This document shows, one piece after another, positions 18,947 to 36,047 of a stretch of DNA of 64,000 nt. Every line of letters begins with the position of its first letter. Within the stretch, counting starts at the first letter, position 1. The position numbers and the translations under genes were made by a program. The stretch is from positions 376,689-440,688 of the forward strand of contig NW_005201287.1 in assembly GCF_000372725.1 (NCBI RefSeq), written 5' to 3'. The DNA is from Emiliania huxleyi CCMP1516 (lineage: Eukaryota; Haptophyta; Isochrysidales; Noelaerhabdaceae). The notes below the pieces were generated by a model that worked only from the letters and a program-made list of their open reading frames with translations, ran no database searches and was not told the origin of the DNA.

Positions 18947-20120
18947 TTAATGATTGCCGCGATTTCGGGGGGGGGCCTTGCGAGAGAAGAGATTGCCCTT
19001 TGCCGTTGCCCCCTCCCCCCCCTTACCACCACTATGTGTGTGTGGAGAGAGATTTACCTTTGTACCTTGCGCGGCTTTACGGTACCACTTATACCACACA
19101 CCACACAGCACACACGCGGACGCGCGGCGATCTCTGGGGGGGCGGGGCGCGGGGGCCCCCGGAGGCACCGTGCGCCGTGCCGCAGTGTGCGGAAACGGGC
19201 GGGCCCCGGCTCTACTAGTCTCTACTAGCACCGACTTCCCGAGATTAAGCTGTTAATCAGAGGGCAGATTTGGAGAGATCTCGAGGAGTACATACAAATA
19301 GACCCTCCAATCATCAGAAAACTCCAACCTGATTGGTCGTACTGACCGCCGACAGATCACTCCAAACAGCAGACAGGCCGACGTCTGCACGCGGCCGGCC
19401 GGGCGAGAGGCTTGACACGATCCGACCCTGCGACCCTGACGCTGCTGCTCTAGCTATCAGACATGCACTGCTGACTGCTGCCACAATGTGCGACCTGTGC
19501 TGGCCCACTTGGCGGCCTTCCCGGTCAGTGGTGAGGCGCAGTTCAGAGCTGTCGATGGCGCACTGGTCCCACATTGGTGACACGAGACCACCAAGTTTGC
19601 CGGTCCAAGAGAGAGGCACTGGTGCTGTCCTGAGAAGGTGCGTGGTCCCTCTTGACTGCCCATGCGCGCGAGGCTGTGTAGGCATAGACTCGAGAGTGCC
19701 AGCAGCCAATCCGAGAGGCGACGCGCATTGCGCCAGAAGCGTGCACGCGCTGGAAGGACACCTTCCTACTGGCCGTACGATCAGGTCGTCACTGAATGCT
19801 GAAGACTAAGGCCGCGAGCTATGCAGGCGGTCAGTTGAGCAGCATGGCACGGTCAGCAGCGCCGACAGGCTGTCGCAAGGCCGTGATAGCAAATAGCATG
19901 GCCGCAAGAGTCTAGCTTCAAGTACGCCGAATTCCCATGAAAACAAGTGAAAAATCGCGCAAAAAAAGCCCGAAAAAATCGGGCGCCTGCGCAAAAAAAG
20001 CCCGAAAAAATCGGCGCCTGCGGCGGGCCATCGGACCCCATCTCTCCCCCCCGCATGGATACCCTCCAGGGCCCCCGCGCCCCCCCAGAGGCGGCGATAC
20101 GATCCGAGTCAGCCAACGCG
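18947..20120. other. Intergenic, no gene recognised
   Basis: Contains a short CA-rich tract near 19085-19112 and, at 19950-20012, two copies of a 'cgcaaaaaaagcccgaaaaa' plus 'atcgg' unit followed by gcgcctgc. Frames on both strands show no recognisable domain. Confidence 0.4.
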
Positions 20121-20738
20121 CTACGCTGGCTTGGGTCTACGGCTTGGATCGGCATAGTGCCCTCGCCCCTCACGCCGCAAATAGGCGAGCAGCGCGTCCG
20201 ACTTTGGTGGCCTATTCAGAGGCAATGGTTGTGAAGCGCCGCTGTTCCCACCACCGCCCGGGCGCGTCTCAAGTGGCGGCCGCGGCGCGCTCTCGCTCGC
20301 TCCGATGTGATTGATGTGCGTGACGGAGAAGCCATCCTGGGAGAAGGCGCCACCCCCTGCCGACCCAGCCTCAGCCGCATCTCCGCTGCCACGCACGACG
20401 TCGGTGGCGTCGACGACAGCGAGCGCGGCACCGATCATACCGCGCGCGCCAGATACACCGCCCGAGCTGGCTGCGCCGCCCAACGGCGACGCGCCGCCCG
20501 ACACGCCGCCCGACGGGCCACCCGACGCTGCGCCGCTCGACGAGGCGGAAGTGAGCGCGCGCCGCAGCTCCGCGGCGGCGGCGGCATCCACTCCAACATC
20601 GACCATGTCTGCGTCAAAGCATGGCTGAGTTGCCATGTACCTGAGCGTGCTGAGCGTGAGATCCTCGGCGGCCAGCGTGACACTCAGGTGAGAGAGGCCG
20701 TGGCTGGAGAGGAGCGTTGCGAGAGCGGCGTCCGACAT
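20121..20738 (-). CDS. SAM-like domain protein, Ser/Gly/Ala-rich tail
   Basis: From the ATG at 20738 a 205-residue protein begins MSDAALATLLSSHGLSHLSV. The first 70 residues (LLSSHGLSHLSVTLAAEDLT, LSTLRYMATQ, VDVGVDAAAAAELRRAL) follow the helix pattern of a SAM domain, including the 'L..HGL' start and the late 'VGV....ELRRAL' helix. SAM domains mediate protein or RNA interactions. The remainder is a low-complexity Ser/Gly/Ala tail with no domain. It is transcribed in the same direction as the LRR gene upstream; 165 bases separate them. An exon of a larger gene is possible. Confidence 0.5.
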   Translation of the reverse strand: MSDAALATLLSSHGLSHLSVTLAAEDLTLSTLRYMATQPCFDADMVDVGVDAAAAAELRRALTSASSSGAASGGPSGGVSGGASPLGGAASSGGVSGARGMIGAALAVVDATDVVRGSGDAAEAGSAGGGAFSQDGFSVTHINHIGASESAPRPPLETRPGGGGNSGASQPLPLNRPPKSDALLAYLRREGRGHYADPSRRPKPA

Positions 20739-20759
20739 GGGATTGGCCAGTGAGCCTAG

Positions 20760-22045
20760 TTCGCACCGCGCAGAAAAGAATTTCACGAGCTTGCGTAAGC
20801 GACTCCTGCGAGGGTGGCGAGGCACTTAGCTCCGTGCAGAAAAGAATTTGTCGGGACAATTTAAAAACGCTCTTCACAACACACCTCTCTCACCCAGGGG
20901 CCTCACTGCCCAAAGTCGCCCTCGAACGCCTCGCGGTCGCGCTGGCGCGCCGCGCCGTCCGGGCCGTAGGAGCCGAGCCTGATGTTGGCCCGCTCGAGCC
21001 AGCCGTAGAGGCCGGCGCGGCAGCGCTTGTAGGCGAGAACCAGGTCCACCGCCGCATACCACAGCTGCCGCGGGCGCATGCTGTCGGGCGAGAGGCGGAG
21101 GACGGTGGTGCAGGCGGGCGCGACGCGCGCAAAGGCGCCCATTCCGATGGTGGCGGTCGTCGGCACGGTGACGCGGGTGAGGGCGGTGCCGTCGAATGCT
21201 CCCGCACCGATACTGGCGAGGCCGGCGGGCAGGGCGACGCGGGCGAGGGAGGAGCAGTCGTAGAAGGCGAAGCGGCCAATCACCGCCAGGCTCGCAGGGA
21301 GGACCGCCGCAGCAAGCGAGGTGCAGCCGCGGAAGGCCTGCTTGTCCACGGTAGTGACGCCGGCGGGGAGGGCGATGGAGCGGAGGGCGGAGCAGCCCTT
21401 GAATGTCTTGCCGGCGATGCACGTCAGGCCGGTGGGGAGGCTCACGGACACGAGCGAGTCGCAGTCCTCAAAGGCGTTGTTGCCGAGGCTGGATAGGCCG
21501 GCGGGCAGGGTGACGGAGGCGAGACGGCGGCAGAAGTAGAAGGCTTCGATGCCGATCGAGGTGAGAGTGGAGGGGAGATTGACGGAGATCAGCGAGGTGC
21601 AGCCGGAAAAGGCGTCCGCGCCGATGGACATGAGGCCGCTCGGACACGCGACCGAGACTAGTTCTGTTCGGTTGCGGAAAGCGCGAGAAGGCAGGTGCGT
21701 CATGCCGTCGGGCAGCACGGCGTGCCCGTCCATGACAGTGACGTCCCAGCCTCCGACGTACCAGATCTCGGTGCGGGGCATCCTATGTACTCCCACCCGG
21801 ACGCCAGCACGTATCCTGTGGCTTGCACCAGCTTGAGGCGGTAAGTCGTCGTCGCCCGGCCTGCTTGCACCATACACAGTCGAGAACTGTCTCTCACAGC
21901 AGCAGGTGCGAACTGGCAAAAGAATTTGAAGAAAACAACTCTCTCTCACAGCACACAGGCTCGACACAGGTGCTGGCAAAAGAATTTAACGCGGCAGGCC
22001 CGACACAGGTGCGAACTGGCGCGTGCTAGTAACAAAAGAATTAAA
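20760..22045. repeat. GCAAAAGAATTT short motif, five copies around the LRR gene
   Basis: The core (a/g)aaaagaatt occurs near 20772, 20839, 21920, 21976 and 22033, on both sides of the LRR coding region, each time beside 'cgaactggc'-, 'cacaggtgc'- or 'gtgcagaa'-like flanks. This may mark intron-type inserts or a dispersed short repeat. Confidence 0.35.
20903..21781 (-). CDS. BspA-type leucine-rich-repeat protein
   Basis: From the ATG at 21781 (MPRTEIWYVGGWDVTVMDGH) a 292-residue protein carries at least eight ~23-residue repeats with the BspA/LRR_5 consensus: LTSIGIEAFYFCRRLASVTL, LSSLGNNAFEDCDSLVSVSL, LTCIAGKTFKGCSALRSIAL and so on. The repeats form a solenoid for protein or surface binding and are common in protist surface or cytosolic proteins. 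The C-terminal 70 residues leave the repeat (LWYAAVDLVLAYKRCRAGLY). No signal peptide is seen at this start. The open frame continues upstream through a short repeat region (21905-22045), so a 5' exon is possible. Confidence 0.85.
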   Translation of the reverse strand: MPRTEIWYVGGWDVTVMDGHAVLPDGMTHLPSRAFRNRTELVSVACPSGLMSIGADAFSGCTSLISVNLPSTLTSIGIEAFYFCRRLASVTLPAGLSSLGNNAFEDCDSLVSVSLPTGLTCIAGKTFKGCSALRSIALPAGVTTVDKQAFRGCTSLAAAVLPASLAVIGRFAFYDCSSLARVALPAGLASIGAGAFDGTALTRVTVPTTATIGMGAFARVAPACTTVLRLSPDSMRPRQLWYAAVDLVLAYKRCRAGLYGWLERANIRLGSYGPDGAARQRDREAFEGDFGQ

Positions 22046-22137
22046 AGCTTCGGGCCCTCAGCGGAGCTGGGAAGAGGACCGCCGCAAGCGGCGTGGCGTG
22101 GGTCGGTTGTGCATCCCTCCTCTGCGCCGGGGAGGCG

Positions 22138-22225
22138 TTGTTGGAGGCTAGGACGCAAGCGTCCGTCGCCCTTTTCAAACTCGGGGCCCACTCCGCTACG
22201 CTCCGACCCGAATTTGGAGGGCCTG
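22138..22225. repeat. Dispersed repeat: empty-site copy of the MITE target
   Basis: The reverse complement of this block reads cgggtcggagcgtagcggag then tgggccccgagtttgaaaag. At 33399-33855 the same sequence is split after 'cggagcgta' by a 376-bp element. This is therefore an uninterrupted copy of the target. Confidence 0.75.
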
Positions 22226-22398
22226 AAAACCCGTGGGAAGAAAGAGATTTTAAGGAGAGGCGTGTGGTGCTAGCCGTCGCCCACCCTTGGGCGTCTGAGA
22301 GAGTTTTGTTTTGTTTGGCGTCTGCCTCTATTCCACTCTCCTCGCAGTAGTCTCTCGCCAATTCTCGCAGCGACCTTCATGCCACGGTCTTCTCACTC

Positions 22399-22965
22399 TA
22401 CAGCTTCGGCGATGGCAGCCCCTCTCTGGGGTGTTGCATAGGCGGGGAGTCTCCCCCGCTGGTCTCCTCCTTCCCATTTTTTTCTTTTCTTTTGAGAGCA
22501 GGACGCCGGGTTTGTCTTGTATGTGCATGTCGGGCCTGGGTGTGTGTGAGGGGCAGAGGGGCGGGAGCGTGCGGGGCAGAGGCCCAACGTCGGGCGGCTT
22601 GTCGGGGTCCGGAGCATTCGAGGCGGGAGCGAGGAGGGGCGGATGGGCGGTCGGCGTCGGGGTAGAAGCAACAGGGCGTACGGGGTAGCCGTCACTCTCC
22701 TGCCTCACAAGGGCGGGGCTGTCCCGGAAAGTGAGAGACGCCGGGCAGCGTGGCGCATTACTGAACCCTCCCATACGTGCTTGTGCTCCTCCTTCGCTGT
22801 CCCATCTCCTCATCTCTTTCCCGCCTAGGCGGGGCAGCGGGTGGGCGCGCGGTGCGGCGTGGCGTGTGAGTGTGTGCGACTGCAACGACGGACCGCTCGC
22901 AAGGGACCATTGGGTTTGTACTATTAACAACGAAGGCGCTCTCAAAAGAATACGGAAAAAGAATA
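22399..22965. repeat. Dispersed ~0.5-kb repeat, inverted relative to 32600-33062
   Basis: Shares, in reverse complement, long blocks with 32600-33062: the stretch around gttgcataggcggggagtct, the poly-T/ttttgagagcaggacgccgg block, the tcccatctcctcatctcttt block and the end at cgaaggcgctctcaaaagaa. This copy carries about 100 extra bases in its middle. No coding capacity or domain was found; probably a non-autonomous mobile element. Confidence 0.75.
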
Positions 22966-23344
22966 TAGATAGTACTGGGCGAGAAAAACGTATAAAGGCC
23001 AATCGGCCTCGTTCTGCGACGGCGCCGCCGCCTGCCGATCCCTTGCTCTCGTGGCTTCTCTCGCCAGGTGTTGTGGAGGTTTAGAAATCCTGCCGAGCCC
23101 CGCAGTGCGGAGTGCGCGCAGCGCCCGCGCGGCTTGGGGCGCGCCCGCGCGTGCGAGGGCTCCATACGGGGAGAGGACCATGAGTTCGGGAAATCCGGGG
23201 ACGCGAGCCGACCCACTTCGCCACAGACGGTCCCGCGCGTCGCCGCTAAGACGGGCACGCGCCCCGCACCGTCCGCTATGTGTGCCCGTCTTTGTCGGGG
23301 GAGTGAAAAGTCCAACGCGCTCGTCGGTGGCGGCTTCCCCCGAC

Positions 23345-23458
23345 TGCACCGCGCTCGGCGAAACGCGACAGCGCCTTCGGTGGCATGAAGCTCTTTGCGC
23401 CTGCACCGCGCTCGGCGAAACGCGACAGCGCCTTCGGTGGCATGAAGCTCTTTGCGCC
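23345..23458. repeat. 57-bp tandem duplication
   Basis: Two adjacent, near-identical copies of a unit starting ctgcaccgcgctcggcgaaa and ending atgaagctctttgcgc. No gene was recognised around it. Confidence 0.8.
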
Positions 23459-24057
23459 TGAAGCCTGGAGAGCAGCTCCTCTGCTGCTCACACGCTCTGC
23501 ACAGATGGCACAGGGTCCCACTGTGCGGCTGCCACAGCTGTGACAGCGATGGGCTCGCCCTCACTGGCCCTCAGTCACTTGTGCTGCGGCTTGTGTGAGC
23601 GACACTGCTCGGCGACTGCCGGCACACTGTGAGACCATGGGCGAGGTTAAACCACGCTACTAGCGCTTGGTCACATCGGCCCCGAGGTCAGATCCTTCTC
23701 CTCTGTTGATGACAACACTTATCTACACGCTGGAGCCGAGCAGGAGGGCCCGGCGCACAAACAACCCCTTTGCAACTCAGGGTCCGCTCCCTTTAAAACA
23801 AAGCCACACATTTTCAATATTCAAAGCCATTGCATATCAAACACTCAGGGGCGTCGGTTACCTCTAGTGTCTAGACGGACTCGCGAGCGCGACCGCTCCA
23901 GGTTCCACAGCGCCACTACGAGTGTGAAGCGCGAACGTTCCCTCCTGAGTTTGTGCTGGTGGAAGCAAGGACATCGCGACGAGGCGTCGGTGCACTGGAC
24001 GTGCAACCAGTGTGAAGCGCAAAACGCTCCGCGTCCTTCGCGTTGCTAGGCATCTAT

Positions 24058-24238
24058 CCTCGAAGGCCTCGGCAAGGTTACACTATCTCCTCGAAGGCGG
24101 AGAAGGCCTCGGCAAGGTTACACTGTCTCCTCGAAGGCGGAGAAGGCCTCGGCAAGGTTACACTGTCTCCTCGAAGGCGGAGAAGGCCTTGGCAATAGTA
24201 CACTGTCTCCTCGAAGGCGGAGAAGGCCTCGGCAAGTG
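24058..24238. repeat. 40-bp minisatellite, about 4.5 copies
   Basis: Unit tcctcgaaggcggagaaggc then ctcggcaaggttacactgtc, repeated with small changes just downstream of the stop codon of the large secreted-protein gene. Confidence 0.85.
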
Positions 24239-24254
24239 CGACCGCCGTGGTGCT

Positions 24255-32107
<7,853 letters not shown>

Positions 32108-32599
32108 CCCGACTGGCCGCCGCCTCGCGTCCACGGTGGTGGTCCGCGAGCGCGAGCGTGGGCAGCACGGACAAGGCGATGCTCCCCCCAGGAGTTGTTC
32201 CCCTCGTCGTTGTCCACATCAAACGTGGGCACGTATTTCTTCAAACGCAGAAACCTCCAGGAAAACCGGGCGCGACGCAATCAAGGTCGGGGCTTCTTTT
32301 TTCAATACGGCGAAACGAAGGACGAAGGTGTGTGTGTGGGGGGGGGGGGGTAGGAAGGAGGTTGACAAGGTGAGAGCCGTAGACAGGCAACACACCAAAC
32401 AACAAATGCTGCTAAAAATCTCTCTCTCTAGACAGGAGTGCAGCGCGCCATCTTCAAGCAGATGTGCGACGTAGCGATCGGCAGCGTCGGCGGCTTCAAT
32501 CAAGCGCTCACACCCGCGCTACGTCGCCGAGGGGTATTAATTGCAGGCCCAGCCATTGCCCCCAGTGGCTTCCCTCAATCGCAAAGTGCATAAATTCTT

Positions 32600-33062
32600 T
32601 TTGAGAGCGCCTTCGTTGTTAATAATACAAGCCCAATGGTCCCTTTCGAGCGGTCCCCTGTCGCAGTCGCACACACGCACACGCCGCACCGCACCGCGCG
32701 CCCGCCCGCTGCCCCGCCCAGGCGGGAAAGAGATGAGGAGATGGGACAGCAAAGGAGGAGGCACAAACACGTATGGGAGGGTTCAGTTGTGCGCCACGCT
32801 GCCCGGCGTTTCTCACTTTTCGGGACAGCCCCGCCCTTTTGAGGCAGGAAAGTGTGTGTGTGTGTGTGTGACTCACACACACACACACATACTCACGCCC
32901 CCGCCCCTTCTGCCCCTCGCTCACACCCCGGCCCGACACGCACATACAAGACAAACCCGGCGTCCTGCTCTCAAAAGAAAAGAAAAAATGGGAAGGAGGA
33001 GACCAGCGGGGGAGACTCCCCGCCTATGCAACACCCCGGGGCTGCCATCGCCGAAGCTGTGC
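32600..33062. repeat. Dispersed ~0.5-kb repeat, second (inverted) copy
   Basis: Reverse-complement partner of 22399-22965. It contains a (TG/CA)n stretch at 32852-32890 not present in the other copy. The shared edge is gagagcgccttcgttgttaa on this strand. Confidence 0.75.
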
Positions 33063-33420
33063 CTAAGCATAACTCCCAAACCCGCAGCGGCCCGGGGGGC
33101 CTTGGGGGCAGCCTGCCGGACCGCTGTTGCACGGGGCTAAGCACCAGATTCTTTTTCCTGTCGTGGATAGAGCGGAAGATGGACCGCGCTATCTTTCGTT
33201 CAACAGAGGCTGCGCTCTCGCCATTTCCCTCTCTCCCCTCGTCGCCGTCGCCATCGTCGCTGTCTCCCTCGCCGTCACCTGACTCATCCCTGCCCCCGTC
33301 CCCACCGTGCACCGACGTCGCTAGCTCTTAGCATGAGCTGCGCCCTGTGTCCGACCCCTTTTGCGCAGCAACACCTTAAACTTTTACGCCCTCCAAATTC
33401 GGGTCGGAGCGTAGGGCGTA

Positions 33421-33796
33421 CAGTTCCGGACGGGCATTAAGAACCTCTAACGTTAAGAACCTGAGGCTCATATTTCGGCCGGATCCCTAAGAACTCCCTA
33501 AGAACCTGAGGCTGGGCCAACGCCTGCAGCCGGCGCCCCTGCCCCCGCGGCCGCAGCCGCAGGGGCAGCTCACGGCAGCGAATGACTCTCTTGTCACGCC
33601 ATGCGCGAACTTACTGTTCCAAACTTCCAAACTGTTTTAAGACCCATTTATTGATTTTTAATCGAAGCCGAAACGGTTTAAAAAACCATCCACCCGGTTA
33701 AGAACCTGAGGCTCGGCCCCCGACGGACCGCCGACTTAGCTAAGAACCTGAGGCTGGGCGAAGAACCTGTGCGTTCTTAATGCCCGTCCGGAACTG
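33421..33796. mobile_element. Tc1/mariner-like MITE, 376 bp
   Basis: Perfect 24-bp terminal inverted repeats: 33421-33444 starts cagttccggacgggcattaa, and 33773-33796 is its exact complement ending gtccggaactg. The dinucleotide TA abuts both ends (gta|cagt ... actg|ta), as expected for Tc1/mariner insertion. The interior has no ORF of note but holds at least four copies of taagaacctgaggct. An uninterrupted relative of the flanking sequence exists at 22138-22225. The left flank carries an extra 'gggcgta' relative to that empty site, so the insertion history was not perfectly clean. Confidence 0.8.
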
Positions 33797-33872
33797 TAGC
33801 GGAGTGGGCCCCGAGTTTGAAAAGGGCGACGGACGCTTGCGTCCTAGCCTCCACCAACACCTCCGTGAGGGC

Positions 33873-33913
33873 CACCCAACGCGGCCAAAGGATATCCACC
33901 TCGAGACCTCGAG
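33873..33913 (+). promoter_or_regulatory. Dispersed upstream block shared with 43556-43598
   Basis: The block acccaacgcggccaaaggat then atccacctcgagacctcgag sits about 40 bases upstream of the helicase ATG. It recurs (with an extra 'at' and 'aa') about 150 bases upstream of the ankyrin-CS ATG. It is either a promoter module or a repeat that happens to precede genes. Confidence 0.35.
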
Positions 33914-33951
33914 AGTGAGCGCCCTCGCGTTATTTCCCTTCGCCATGGACG

Positions 33952-36015
33952 ATGTCAAACGCAGTCGTCGAGGGCTGGCTTCAGCGAGCGCCGCCGTCGA
34001 TCCGTGACGCCTCGCTCCGTGCGCAGCTCGAGCACGTCGTCACGCAGAGTCGCGAGGCGTGTGTGGACGCGCTGCGGAAGCTCGAAAACGCACAGGAGGA
34101 GCTTGCCTTCTGTGCATTCTGGCAGTCGGTGCTGCAGGAGCGCATCGAGGCGCTGCCATCCGAGCTTCCCAGCTACGCTCGGAGCCTCAACGAGCAGCAG
34201 CGCCGCGCTGCTCTCGCGCCAATCGACGCGCCGCTCCTCGTTCTGGCGGGCGCCGGCTCCGGAAAGACAGGCGTGATGGCGGCCCGCGTCCAGCACATCC
34301 TCGCCTCGGGCGTGCCGCCCGCGTCGGTGCTGGCGCTCACCTTCACGCGCGCAGCGGAGACGGCGATCCGAGAGCGGCTGACCGCCTCTGTGGGCGTCCG
34401 CGTGGCAAAGGCGCTGCGCGTCGCCACCTTCCACTCGCTCGCGCTCTCCATCTGCCGCGAGTTCGCCGCCGCGCTCGAAGGCGGCACCGCCGACTTTGCG
34501 CTGGTGACGGGCGCGCAGCAAGTGCGCCTCGTCACCCGCGCCCTCGTAGAGTACCGCATCGCACGCGCCGCCCGCCCCTCCTCCTCCTCCTCCTCCTCCG
34601 GCTCCTCCTCCCCCGACGCGCCCGACGCGAGCCGCGCGCTGCGCGCGCTGCTGCACGCAAAGGCGCGGGGCGGGCGGGCGGAGGGGGTGGCGGACGAGGC
34701 ACTACGCTTCGTGTGGGACAAGTACGACGCGTGGCAGCGCGAGCGAAACGGCCTCGACATGGTCGACCTCGTCCGGGTGGCTGCGGAGGTGGTTCGGACG
34801 GTGCCGGCGGCGCGCGGCCAGCTGCGCCAAAGGCACAGCCACATCCTGGCGGCGGTGCTCAGGGGCGAGACGTAGAGCTGTGCACGGCGTCTCTTCACAG
34901 CTGCGGCCGTGAACAGGTGGACGAGTTCCAAGACACCAACCCGCTGCAGATGGCGCTGCTGGCGCTACTCGCGCCTGCCGAGCCCGGCCGCGTCACCGCC
35001 GTCGGCGACGACGACCAGTGCATCTACGCCTTCCAGGGCGCGCAGGGCGCCGCCGCCCTCCGCGCCTTCCTCGCCGCCTTCCCTCGTGCGGAGAGGGTGA
35101 CTCTCGAGCAAAACTACCGCTCGAGCGGGACGCTGGTGGCTGCGGCGGCGGCAGTCGCGGCGTGCAACAGGCGCCGCTGCGCCAAGCGCGCCTTCACGAG
35201 CAACGGCGCCGGCGAGAAGGCGCAGCTCGTCGAGTTCCCCATACCTCTCCATATCTCTACATATCTCCCCATGTCTCCCCATATCTCCCCATATCTCCCC
35301 ATACCTCCCCATATCTCCCCATATCTCCCCATGTCTCCCCATATCTCCCCATATCTCCCCATATCTCCGGCGAGAAGGTGCAGCTCGTCGAGTGCACCTC
35401 TGTGCGAGGAGAGACGGAGCACGTCGTGCAGACGGCGAGACTAGCCGAGAGGAGCCGGGAGGAGCCGAGAGGAGCCGAGAGGAGCCGAGAGGAGCCGAGA
35501 GGAGGCCGAGAGGAGCCGAGAGGAGCCGAGAGGAGCCGAGAGATTAGCCGAGATTGGCCGGCATCGGGCGAGCTTAGCCGAGATTGGGCGAGCCGGAGCA
35601 CGTCGTGTGGACGGCCCGCTCGATGGTCGGGAGCCTTCCCGGAACCTTCCCGGAACCCTCCCGGAGCCCTCCCGGTAGGTCCGCTCGCTGGTTGCGGCGG
35701 GCTCGCCTCTCGCCAGCATCGCCATCCTCTACCGCAAGCAGCGGTGCGGTGCGGAGATGCAGGCGGCGCTGCTGGCCGCCTCTGTCCCCTTCAACACGCG
35801 CCGGAGCAACTTTTGGCGCTCGCGGCATGTGCAGGGCGTCGTCGGCCTCCTCGCCTTCCTCCTCCGCCCACACGACGATGCGGCCTTCGTGGCGGCGATC
35901 GAAGTGCTGCACGAGACACCGCCCTCCTCCCGCGCCTCCGCCTCCGCCGCCACCGCCGCCGCCACCGCCGCCGCCGCCACCGCCGCCGCCGCCGCTGCCT
36001 CCTCCGCCTCCGCCT

Positions 36016-36047
<32 letters not shown>

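Noticed and set aside
22328-23002. Minus-strand 224-codon ORF in the 22.4-23.0 kb repeat
   Set aside because: The inverted copy at 32.6-33.06 kb does not preserve the frame, so the repeat is not coding.
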